From Spirochaetales bacterium (lineage in GTDB: Bacteria; Spirochaetota; Spirochaetia; DSM-27196; SLST01): a stretch of 12,111 bases of DNA. The first letter of the stretch is position 1; each line of letters starts with the position of its first letter. Below the pieces are notes generated by a model. That model had not been told where the DNA came from and did no database searches. It saw only the letters and a list, made by a program, of their open reading frames with translations. The position numbers were made by a program, and so were the translations under genes. The stretch covers positions 1 to 12,111 of the forward strand of contig JANQQY010000267.1 in assembly GCA_028284845.1 (NCBI GenBank), in the 5' to 3' direction. This document shows positions 1 to 6,660 of this stretch, piece by piece.

Positions 1-250
1 AAGCACGCTTCCCGGGCTCGCCTCGACCGGCCCAGGTTCCCAACAGGGTCAGCCCGGGACGCAGCATCTTTCCGCGGCGACCCACATATCGAGAGAGCGC
101 GTCGCCGAGTGCACCGCCGGCGGTGGCCGCCTCAGCGACAATACAGTCGTGGACACGATCAAGATCACCGTGGAGCGCCGGAAGCTCCAGCCAAAACCGT
201 GACGTCAGGTCTGGACTCTCCCGGCCCGCGGAGTCCTGAACTGCAGACAT
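1..250 (-). CDS. Polyprenyl diphosphate synthase, N-terminal part (runs off the left edge)
   Basis: I translated this edge fragment by hand: an open frame of 83 codons starts at the ATG at 248-250 and is still open at base 1. Around residues 52-70 it reads ALSRYVGRRGKMLRPGLTLL. This matches the GGK-x-LRP region near the N-terminus of trans-polyprenyl synthetases (the IspA/IspB/HepT fold). Family members condense isopentenyl diphosphate onto an allylic primer, and the long-chain ones make quinone side chains. The Asp-rich catalytic motifs lie outside the window, so chain length cannot be judged. A GAGG Shine-Dalgarno sequence sits about 7 bases before the ATG. The start is 10 bases after the NADH dehydrogenase stop on the same strand, so the two are probably co-transcribed. 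That pairing favours a quinone-tail enzyme, which is inference. Confidence 0.72.
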   Translation of the reverse strand, partial: MSAVQDSAGRESPDLTSRFWLELPALHGDLDRVHDCIVAEAATAGGALGDALSRYVGRRGKMLRPGLTLLGTWAGRGEPGKRA

Positions 251-260
251 AGGGACCTCG

Positions 261-2219
261 CTACGGACGCGGTTCTCCAAGATAGAGGTAGGAACGCTTC
301 GCGAACCGGCGGCCTTGCCACCAGCGCTGCAGCCACGGCATCACGTAGTGATCAAGCCCAAAGCCACGGCCGGCGCCGCCTAGCATCACGATCGAGGCAA
401 ACATGTACCAGAGCAGCTCTGGATTACCCCAGCCGGAGATGATAAAGAGCACGCCAAAGGCAAGCGACACACCCGCCGAGAGGAAGGTGAACAAGCCGCC
501 AATAAGGGCGAGACCGATAGCAACCTGAGCCAGGACGACTCCCGCCTGCAGCAAGAATGCGAGCCACGGCACATTGCTCAGCACAGACTCCGCAAACCAG
601 GTGTAGATTCCCAGCGCTTCGATCAACGGTTCGCCGTACTCACTCGCGGCTGCGACCGCCTCTCCGCCTTCCTCCACCCACTCGGTGGCGGCTGCGGTCG
701 CGTCGGCGAACTCCACCCCGGGCAGGCGAATCGCGGAGGCCTCTGGGTTGAACACTGTGCCATCACGACCTGGATTGAGCCAGCCGTCGCGAAGGTGCTT
801 AATGCCCTCGAAGAGCCACTTTCCGCCAAGCCACAATCGAAGCGGGATCGCCCAATAGGTGGGCACCTTCGCCGCGAGGTGTCCGTGAACAACCGAGCGT
901 TCGTCACGAATCGTGAAGAACTCGTGCTGCAGGTACTCCCAGACAGCGTTGAGCCCGGCAAGTCCCCAGAGGTAGTGGAGATTGACCAGATGCTTCACCG
1001 CCATGGCAAAGATGCCGGACATCGACATCCCCATGACATGTGCCACGCCATAACGACCACCAATGCTCACCATAAAGCCGTGGTAGTTCGACTTGAACTT
1101 CTTCTTCGCCTTCCCTTCGATATCCGCGATGACATTCTCTGCCGCGGTCTCTGCGGTCTGGAGGGCGGTCTCCACAATCTGCGGAAGAACCTTCTCGCCC
1201 TCCAGGAACCAGATCATGTCTCCCACGAGGTAGACATTGCGGTAATCGACAGACTGCATCTGCTGATTGACGAGCACACGGCCTCGCTGACCAACGACGT
1301 AGCGATCCTCGTCGTCAAAATGGCAACCGGCCATGCCGTGGATGCCTTCAACGGAAGCCACCGAGCATTCGTCACGGGAGGTCTGACCCTTCGTGAGGGG
1401 AATCCGCGCCGTGAACTCGGAACCCTGAATCCCGGCAGTCCAGACAAAGGTGTCGGTCTTGAGTTCGGTACCGTCGGCGAGTTTGACCACGCCCTCGTCC
1501 GCCCCGACGATCGTTGTATTGAGTAGGAGCTCGCAACCGATCTTTCGGAGGTAGCGTTCGGCCTTCTGCCGCGGCTTCTCAGGGAAGATGGGCAAGATGC
1601 TGTCCTTCATCTCTACGACTTGGACGCTGACCTCGCTTGGATCAATGTGGTACTTCGGGCAGAGCTGATCTCGGCGCTCGCAGAGTTCTCCGGCGAGTTC
1701 GATCCCGGTGAACCCACCGCCGGCGATCACGAAGCAGAGCTGCTGCCTGCGAACATCGGGGTTCGGCTCTTTTGCGGCCTCACGGAATCGCTCTTCAACA
1801 TGTGTACGAATCCGAATCGCGTCCTCGAGCGCCCAGAGCGTGAAGCTGTGATCTTGAACTCCGGGGACGCCGAAGAATTCCGGCCGACCACCGGTGCCAA
1901 TGACGAGATAGTCGTACTCGTAGGTGGCGGTCTCACTCTTCATGACGTTGTTGTCAAAGTCGATCGAATCAATCTCGTCGATGTGAACCGTCACGTCGGT
2001 CCCGGAGAAGATCTTGTGGAAGCTGACCTGGACCGCCTCGGGCTCGGTTCGAGATCCGGCGATCTCGTGAAGCTCGGTCATCAGCGTGTGGTAGGGATTG
2101 CGATCGACGAGGTAGACCTCGACATTGTCGTCACGACGAAAGTGCTTATTCAGTTTCTTTGCGGCTTCTACGCCTCCGTAGCCGCCACCAAGAACTGCAA
2201 TGCGTGTCTTGTCAGACAT
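261..2219 (-). CDS. ndh: Type II NADH:quinone oxidoreductase (NDH-2) fused to a C-terminal DoxX-like membrane domain
   Basis: NDH-2 oxidises NADH with FAD and reduces membrane quinone without pumping protons. In this 652-residue protein the FAD dinucleotide motif GGGYGG is at residues 11-16 and the NADH-site motif GGGFTG at 167-172. The flavin motif LVGDM is near 331-335, followed by the quinone-side segment ALQTAETAAEN (352-362). Ordinary NDH-2 is about 400-450 residues. Here the chain continues into four hydrophobic segments (about 456-475, 551-580, 582-598 and 601-618) resembling a DoxX/thiosulfate:quinone oxidoreductase small-subunit domain. A loop of about 70 residues separates the first segment from the rest. 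An apparent insertion at about 279-311 contains two cysteines. I chose the ATG at 2217-2219 because AAGGAG lies 6 bases upstream and the flavin fold begins at once; a 38-residue upstream extension has no support. Downstream is a polyprenyl synthase. Confidence 0.9.
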   Translation of the reverse strand: MSDKTRIAVLGGGYGGVEAAKKLNKHFRRDDNVEVYLVDRNPYHTLMTELHEIAGSRTEPEAVQVSFHKIFSGTDVTVHIDEIDSIDFDNNVMKSETATYEYDYLVIGTGGRPEFFGVPGVQDHSFTLWALEDAIRIRTHVEERFREAAKEPNPDVRRQQLCFVIAGGGFTGIELAGELCERRDQLCPKYHIDPSEVSVQVVEMKDSILPIFPEKPRQKAERYLRKIGCELLLNTTIVGADEGVVKLADGTELKTDTFVWTAGIQGSEFTARIPLTKGQTSRDECSVASVEGIHGMAGCHFDDEDRYVVGQRGRVLVNQQMQSVDYRNVYLVGDMIWFLEGEKVLPQIVETALQTAETAAENVIADIEGKAKKKFKSNYHGFMVSIGGRYGVAHVMGMSMSGIFAMAVKHLVNLHYLWGLAGLNAVWEYLQHEFFTIRDERSVVHGHLAAKVPTYWAIPLRLWLGGKWLFEGIKHLRDGWLNPGRDGTVFNPEASAIRLPGVEFADATAAATEWVEEGGEAVAAASEYGEPLIEALGIYTWFAESVLSNVPWLAFLLQAGVVLAQVAIGLALIGGLFTFLSAGVSLAFGVLFIISGWGNPELLWYMFASIVMLGGAGRGFGLDHYVMPWLQRWWQGRRFAKRSYLYLGEPRP

Positions 2220-2331
2220 GATTGCTCCTTGATTTTCTGGTACACATTCTGGAATTGGTGCGTCGAATAGTACATTCTGTATCGAATCGTGTACATAGAT
2301 TGGATTCGAGAATCTCCAAATAGAGGAATTC
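2220..2331. promoter_or_regulatory. Divergent intergenic region between ndh and apbE with two small dyads
   Basis: These 112 bases must hold the promoters and leaders of two divergent genes. AAGGAG (ndh) and AGAGGA (apbE) ribosome binding sites lie at its two ends. Two perfect inverted repeats are visible: TACA-TTC-TGTA at 2271-2281 and GATTC-GA-GAATC at 2303-2314. A related TACACATTCTGG lies near 2241-2252. Either dyad could bind a dimeric regulator shared by both genes, but I could not assign convincing -35/-10 pairs on either strand. The regulatory role is inferred. Confidence 0.4.
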
Positions 2332-3369
2332 ATGCCGCTTCGGTTTCGTCAGTTGCTTCTTTTGTTCGCGTCGTCCGTATTGGCTCTCTCCGGGTGCGAC
2401 AGATCCCCTGAGCGGAGGGTTGAGACCCGGTTCTTGCTGGGAACGACCGTCTCCGTCACGACATACGGCCGAGTCCGGGACACGGTATTTGAATCGATCT
2501 TCGACCGGGTACTCGAGATCGAACAACGGATGAGCACGACCGAAGAGGACTACGCGGACACCGAGCTGCTGCGCGTGAATCGGGCTGCCGGGCTCGAACC
2601 GGTCGCTGTCTCAGCGGATACGCTCCTCGTCGTTGAGCGCGCGCTCGAGTACTCGCAGCAATCCGGCGGCGCATTCGATGTGACCGTGGGTCCGCTGGTT
2701 TCACTCTGGGGCATCGGCTCGTCGAACCCTACCGTTCCACACGAGGAGGCGCTCGAGGCAGCCCTCTCCGTCGTGGACTATACAGCTGTTGAAGTGGGCG
2801 ACGAAACGCTCTATCTGCCCAGTCAGGGTATGGGAATCGACGTGGGTGGGATTGCAAAGGGGTATGCAGCGGATGAGGCGGCACGGATCCTCAAGGAGTC
2901 CGGCGTCGAGTCTGCGCTCTTGGACTTTGGAGGCAATATCCTGGTCGTTGGGGAGAAGCCCGACGAGACGCCGTGGCGAATCGGGATTCAGGTTCCGGAT
3001 GCCGATGCGCCGCGCGGCACCTTCCTGGGGATCGTTCAACTCACCGACCGCGCCGTGGTGACGTCAGGCACCTACGAGCGCTACTTCGAAGAGAATGGAG
3101 TCCGCTACCATCATATTCTCGATACCGAGACCGGTTTTCCGGTGGAGAACGGCCTTGAGAGCGTGACGATCGTGACCTCCGAATCGCTTCGCGCGGACGC
3201 CTTGTCGACCGCGGTCTTTGCCGTTGGTCTGGAGAAGGGTCTCGAGCTCGTCGAGAGTCTCGAAGACATTGAGGCGGCGTTCGTAACCAGTGACGATGTC
3301 GTATACCTCTCGTCCGGGATGGGAGCGTACTTCACACTGACAAACGACGAGTTTCGTCCAGCGGAGTGA
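2332..3369 (+). CDS. apbE: FAD:protein FMN transferase ApbE, lipoprotein
   Basis: ApbE (also called Ftp in spirochaetes and FmnB in Listeria) cleaves FAD and attaches FMN through a phosphoester bond to a Thr or Ser of extracytoplasmic proteins. The 345-residue product has a hydrophobic leader ending in lipobox LSGC (Cys22), so it should be anchored on the outer face of the inner membrane. Family blocks appear in order: GGAFDVTVGPL (112-122), DVGGIAKGYAAD (170-181), DFGGN (198-202), TSGTYERYF (244-252), HHILDTETGFP (260-270) and ADALSTA (288-294, with metal-ligand positions Asp289 and Thr293). Length is normal for the family. The ATG is preceded by AGAGGA at good spacing. Its TGA abuts the stop codon of the convergent FMN-binding lipoprotein gene, which carries a flavinylation motif and is the obvious local substrate. 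Confidence 0.95.
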   Translation: MPLRFRQLLLLFASSVLALSGCDRSPERRVETRFLLGTTVSVTTYGRVRDTVFESIFDRVLEIEQRMSTTEEDYADTELLRVNRAAGLEPVAVSADTLLVVERALEYSQQSGGAFDVTVGPLVSLWGIGSSNPTVPHEEALEAALSVVDYTAVEVGDETLYLPSQGMGIDVGGIAKGYAADEAARILKESGVESALLDFGGNILVVGEKPDETPWRIGIQVPDADAPRGTFLGIVQLTDRAVVTSGTYERYFEENGVRYHHILDTETGFPVENGLESVTIVTSESLRADALSTAVFAVGLEKGLELVESLEDIEAAFVTSDDVVYLSSGMGAYFTLTNDEFRPAE

Positions 3370-4227
3370 CTACCGGCATGGGCGCTCAGGGAGAGTCGTA
3401 GTGGCACGCCTCGCCTCAAGAACCGCCGCCAGCCGGGAGAATCGATCGGCGGTAATCGTTGCACCGGTGATCGCATCAGGAACGTTGCCCTGGATGATCC
3501 CGGTAACAAGCTCATCCGCTACGGCTTGATTGGTCGTTCCAACGAGCCGCTCGTAATCCGACTGGTAGCCGGGGTCATCGCGCTTCGCGGCGATCGTCCC
3601 GTCGGGGAGATAGGAAGCCTCCCTGTAGTCGGCAGCAACGACGGAGCCCTCGAAGTAGACGGCGAGCAATGCAGCGCTCCAGCCGAGCTCGTCCGGGGGA
3701 TCGGTGGCAACGTACGGTTCGTTCGTGGCGACGAGCGCCACACCGGCGTCATCGACGGTGAGCCCAACGCGCGCCGCCGGAATCACCTGCGAGAGAAGAT
3801 CAAAGAGTGCGAACGACCATTCAACTGCCTCCGCTGACGCAGTGACGTGAAGCGCCTGACTCGCGAGCACCGCTTCGATCTGCTCAGAGAGATAGCTCCC
3901 AAGGTCGACGTTGTTGGCCAGCCGGTACTCCTCCAGGTAGCGTTCGGACTCGAGCATCCGCGTCCCGTCCAAGAGCGTTGCATCGAAGCAGATGGAATGC
4001 AGGCGTCCGGCGCGAACGCGCAGCTCGACAAAGGGTCGCCACCCGTCCGCGCGCGCGTTTTCGTAAGCGGCGACATAGCGCCCATCGCGAAACTCCGCGT
4101 TAGGATCGGCACGCACGCCGTCACAGGAGGCCACTACCAGGCTCGCGACTGCAAGGAGGGCGAGGGGCCAAGATGAGGCTATGCGACGTATTCGACGAGG
4201 GCTAAAATGTCTGCGCGTCAACACCAT
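3370..4227 (-). CDS. FMN-binding lipoprotein with two FMN-binding-type repeats, only the second with a flavinylation motif
   Basis: From the ATG at 4225-4227 the product is 285 residues: an Arg-rich start, a hydrophobic stretch and lipobox VASC (Cys35), so probably an envelope lipoprotein. Two repeats resembling the FMN-binding domain of RnfG/NqrC and Listeria PplA cover about 50-147 and 172-272. The second has DAITGATITADRF at 251-263; Thr257 is the expected FMN attachment site. The aligned first-repeat segment (126-145) has TASA, with Ala132 at the acceptor position, so only one covalent FMN is expected. The protein should carry electrons outside the cytoplasmic membrane after modification by ApbE. 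It is the last gene of the minus-strand operon and overlaps the NusG-II gene. The start is uncertain: GTG 4242, GTG 4224 and TTG 4221 are alternatives, and GGAG spacing fits TTG 4221 best. Confidence 0.82.
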   Translation of the reverse strand: MVLTRRHFSPRRIRRIASSWPLALLAVASLVVASCDGVRADPNAEFRDGRYVAAYENARADGWRPFVELRVRAGRLHSICFDATLLDGTRMLESERYLEEYRLANNVDLGSYLSEQIEAVLASQALHVTASAEAVEWSFALFDLLSQVIPAARVGLTVDDAGVALVATNEPYVATDPPDELGWSAALLAVYFEGSVVAADYREASYLPDGTIAAKRDDPGYQSDYERLVGTTNQAVADELVTGIIQGNVPDAITGATITADRFSRLAAVLEARRATTTLPERPCR

Positions 4228-4582
4228 TCTCCACTGGCCCACCCTCTACGCGAAGGAACACGCGGTTGGGGAGGCAGGCGGTCCACTGCCCTGTGGCCTC
4301 GAGCCACCCCGCCGCAATGCAGATCTTGTCGCGACACGGGCTCTCATGCACGTGGACCCGACCGTCTTGGATCTCGATCTGCGTCGCGCCAATCGGGCCC
4401 TGCACGGAGACGAGCCGGTCGACATCGAGCGGAAACAAGAAGGTCCCCTCGTCGCTCTCGATTGATATCTCACTCGGCTCGGCTCGATCGCCGTAGGCGT
4501 AGAGTCCCGCACCCACAACGGTGATCACTGAGAGCAGCAGCGCCGCATAGTCGAGCGGCTTGGGTCGGTATCGGCCTCTCAC
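4202..4582 (-). CDS. NusG domain II membrane-anchored protein
   Basis: This 126-residue protein has a basic N-terminus, one transmembrane helix at about 12-30 and an external domain. The segment SPCRDKIC (81-88), then a GQ pair at 98-99 and CLPNRV (103-108), is the conserved core of stand-alone NusG domain II proteins, with Cys83, Cys88 and Cys103. Despite the name these are not transcription factors. They are often encoded beside FMN-binding proteins, ApbE or RNF-like systems, and their exact role is not settled. The start is GTG at 4580-4582, overlapping the mscS stop as GTGA, which indicates translational coupling. Its own 3' end overlaps the start of the FMN-binding lipoprotein gene, so the two products may work together. 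The external cysteines could form a disulfide or take part in redox chemistry; that is inference. Confidence 0.8.
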   Translation of the reverse strand: MRGRYRPKPLDYAALLLSVITVVGAGLYAYGDRAEPSEISIESDEGTFLFPLDVDRLVSVQGPIGATQIEIQDGRVHVHESPCRDKICIAAGWLEATGQWTACLPNRVFLRVEGGPVENGVDAQTF

Positions 4583-5871
4583 GATTCCCGCCGAACAGAA
4601 GCGAATGACCCGGCGAGTCGATCGACATCGGCTCCGCTGGGTTGTTGGAAGACGCGGAGCCCGAACTCGGGCACCACTGCGAGAAGATGATCGAAGATAT
4701 CGGCTTGAATACTCTCGTAATTCGCCCAGACCTGATCGTTGCTGAAGACGTAGACCTCGATAGGTACTCCGGTTGGAGAGGGCGGGAGCTGACGAACGAG
4801 AAAGGTCATCTCCCGGTGAATCTTGGGATTGGCTCGAAGATAGGCAGCGATGTAGGCGCGAAAGGTGCCAATGTTGGTCATCCGGCGAGACGAGACATGA
4901 TCCGTCGCCTCCAGGCCATGCGCGCGATTGTACTCGTCGATCTCAGCCTCGCGGGTTGCGACGTAGTCGCTGATGAGCATGTACTTCTTGAACCTATCGA
5001 TCATCTCCGGCGTGCAGAACCGGACGCTGTTGAGATCGATGCTGATCGAACGCTTGATCCGGCGACCGCCGGACTCGCTCATGCCACGCCAGTTGCGGAA
5101 GCTGTCGCTCACGAGAGCGTAGATTGGGATGGTCGTGATCGTCTTGTCCCAGTTCTGCACCTTCACCGATTGGAGCGTGACGTCAATCACATCGCCGTCG
5201 GCACCATACTTCGGCATCTCAATCCAGTCTCCAATGGCAACCATGTTGTTGCCGGCGAGCTGAATCGAACTCACAAACCCGAGAATGGAATCCCGGAAAA
5301 CGAGAAGCAGGACGGCGCTCAGGGCACCCACACCGCTGAGGATACCCAGCGGAGACCGATCCAAGATCGTCGTAACGATCAGGGTCACCCCTACGATGTA
5401 GACAAAGATTTTGACGAGCTGGACGTAGCCCTTGATCGGGCGTTGTTTCGCCTGCTCGAAGTGCTCCATGTAGATCTCGTTCGCCGACTCGAGCAGGGCG
5501 TCGATTACCGTGACCATGACGCCAATCATGTAGGCGATGGAGATGCGTTGGATGGCGACGGTGAGCCACTCGACCTCAGGAATCGCCAATGGATTGGTGA
5601 AGTAGATGACCAACGCCGGAGCAATCCGGCTGAGTCTATTCAGAACCCCACTGTCATAGACGATGTCATCCCACGTGGTCTTCGTGCGCCGAACGACGTG
5701 CTTCGCGATCGTATCGATCGCCCGCTTCGCGATGAAGTAACCGAGGATGCTGAGAGCGAGGATCAGAACCACGATCGCCGACCGAGCGATCAGGGTGGCG
5801 AGGGGTCCTTCAAGACCAAAGGTGGCGAACCAAGTCTCGAGAAGCGCCGTGAGTGAGAAGCCCTCGAGCAT
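4579..5871 (-). CDS. MscS-family mechanosensitive channel, YbdG-like
   Basis: Channels of this family open under membrane tension and release solutes during hypo-osmotic shock. The 430-residue protein has hydrophobic segments at about 27-49, 82-95, 105-127 and 150-170. These are followed by the pore-lining helix region (about 175-200, GILSGVGALSAVLLLVFRD) and the MscS beta domain (about 200-260, including GNNMVAIGDWIEMP). The stretch SDSFRNWRGMSESGGRRIKR (255-274) closely recalls E. coli YbdG, a small-conductance member of about 415 residues, and supports assignment to that branch. The ATG at 5869-5871 has AAGGAAG about 6 bases upstream, inside the end of the preceding gene, whose stop codon is 1 base away. 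The 3' end overlaps the NusG-II start. Placement between an RNase-like gene and a flavin module is unusual and may only reflect operon packing. Confidence 0.9.
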   Translation of the reverse strand: MLEGFSLTALLETWFATFGLEGPLATLIARSAIVVLILALSILGYFIAKRAIDTIAKHVVRRTKTTWDDIVYDSGVLNRLSRIAPALVIYFTNPLAIPEVEWLTVAIQRISIAYMIGVMVTVIDALLESANEIYMEHFEQAKQRPIKGYVQLVKIFVYIVGVTLIVTTILDRSPLGILSGVGALSAVLLLVFRDSILGFVSSIQLAGNNMVAIGDWIEMPKYGADGDVIDVTLQSVKVQNWDKTITTIPIYALVSDSFRNWRGMSESGGRRIKRSISIDLNSVRFCTPEMIDRFKKYMLISDYVATREAEIDEYNRAHGLEATDHVSSRRMTNIGTFRAYIAAYLRANPKIHREMTFLVRQLPPSPTGVPIEVYVFSNDQVWANYESIQADIFDHLLAVVPEFGLRVFQQPSGADVDRLAGSFASVRRES

Positions 5872-5872
5872 G

Positions 5873-6619
5873 CTACTTCCTTCGCTTGTCCCGTATGTAG
5901 ACCTGTTTGGAGGAAGAGTTCACGACCTGGCGCTCATCAATCACAAAGAGATCGATCGCCTTCACCAGCTCGCCGAGCTTCTTGTAGCCCCAGTTTCGAG
6001 GATCGAACTCCGGCGCCTTGTTCGCCACGTTCTGTCCAACAGTGCCGAGGTTGGCCCATCCGGTCTCATCCGCACTGTCTTCGCATGCATTGCGCAAGAG
6101 ATTGACCAGACGGGAGTCCGACTTGAGTTCACGCGCGGATTGCGGTTTGCTGTTGCCCCCGCCCTTCTCGTCTTCTTTCCGAAGGATCTCCGTGAAGATA
6201 AATCGATCGCAGGCACCGACAAAGGCCTTGGGGGTCTTCTGCTCCCCGAATCCGTAGACGATCAACCCGGCCTCACGGATCCGTGCTGAAAGTCGCGTGA
6301 AGTCACTGTCACTCGAGACGATGCAGAATCCATCCATCGTTTCCGTGTAGAGGAGATCCATCGCATCGATGATCATCGCGCTGTCAGTGGCGTTTTTTCC
6401 GCGCGTGTAGGCAAACTGTTGAATGGGCTGAATCGCGTGCTCGAGGAGCATCTCCTTCCAGCCTTTGAGGTGGGATCCGGTCCAATCACCGTAGATTCTT
6501 TTGACGGTTGCGATTCCGTAGTTCGCGATTTCTTCAAGGAGGCTATCAATAATGGCAGGCTGCGTGTTGTCCGCATCAATAAGGACGGCAAGACGCTTCT
6601 GACCTTCGCTGTTTGGCAT
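5873..6619 (-). CDS. NYN-domain protein with C-terminal OST-HTH/LOTUS domain (LabA/DUF88 type)
   Basis: NYN domains are PIN-like folds, and characterised members cleave RNA using a cluster of acidic residues. Here the acidic motifs are present: AVLIDADN (11-18, Asp15 and Asp17), KNATDSAM (75-82, Asp79) and VSSDSDF (101-107, Asp104 and Asp106). A Lys/Glu-rich linker (about 147-168) joins a C-terminal domain at about 168-243. That domain, with LVNLLRNAC and FDPRNWGYKKLGELV, matches the OST-HTH/LOTUS winged-helix type thought to bind RNA. The 248-residue length suits this two-domain family. The protein is predicted cytoplasmic. The start is ATG at 6617-6619, but I see no Shine-Dalgarno before it; the 41-base gap to the GGDEF gene instead contains a near-palindrome. 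The RNA target is unknown. Confidence 0.88.
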   Translation of the reverse strand: MPNSEGQKRLAVLIDADNTQPAIIDSLLEEIANYGIATVKRIYGDWTGSHLKGWKEMLLEHAIQPIQQFAYTRGKNATDSAMIIDAMDLLYTETMDGFCIVSSDSDFTRLSARIREAGLIVYGFGEQKTPKAFVGACDRFIFTEILRKEDEKGGGNSKPQSARELKSDSRLVNLLRNACEDSADETGWANLGTVGQNVANKAPEFDPRNWGYKKLGELVKAIDLFVIDERQVVNSSSKQVYIRDKRRK

Positions 6620-6621
6620 AC

Positions 6622-6636
6622 GCTGACACTACGTCA
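6622..6636. repeat. Near-palindromic motif shared with the thyX upstream region (copy 1)
   Basis: The 15-base sequence GCTGACACTACGTCA lies 2 bases upstream of the NYN gene start, where a ribosome binding site would be expected. It matches 13 of 15 positions with the copy at 8820-8834. TGAC and GTCA form the dyad arms. It could be an operator or chance; the sequence alone does not decide. Confidence 0.3.
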
Positions 6637-6660
6637 ATGGTGGTGCAGGATCAAGTTCGC

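Noticed and set aside
795..1526. 243-codon open frame on the plus strand inside ndh
   Set aside because: It is the complement of a clear NDH-2 coding region, with no ribosome binding site and no recognisable family.
1620..2270. 216-codon plus-strand open frame over the start of ndh
   Set aside because: Antisense shadow of the NDH-2 FAD and NADH domains; no motif or start signal.
2220..2333. 38-residue N-terminal extension of NDH-2
   Set aside because: The internal ATG at 2217-2219 has AAGGAG at proper spacing and directly precedes the flavin fold; the extension would cross the apbE start and lacks homology features.
4642..5856. 404-codon open frame on the plus strand, antisense to mscS
   Set aside because: Its translation is very rich in Asp, Arg, Glu and His with no hydrophobic core or known motif, as expected of the reverse complement of a GC-rich gene; the minus-strand MscS reading is unambiguous.
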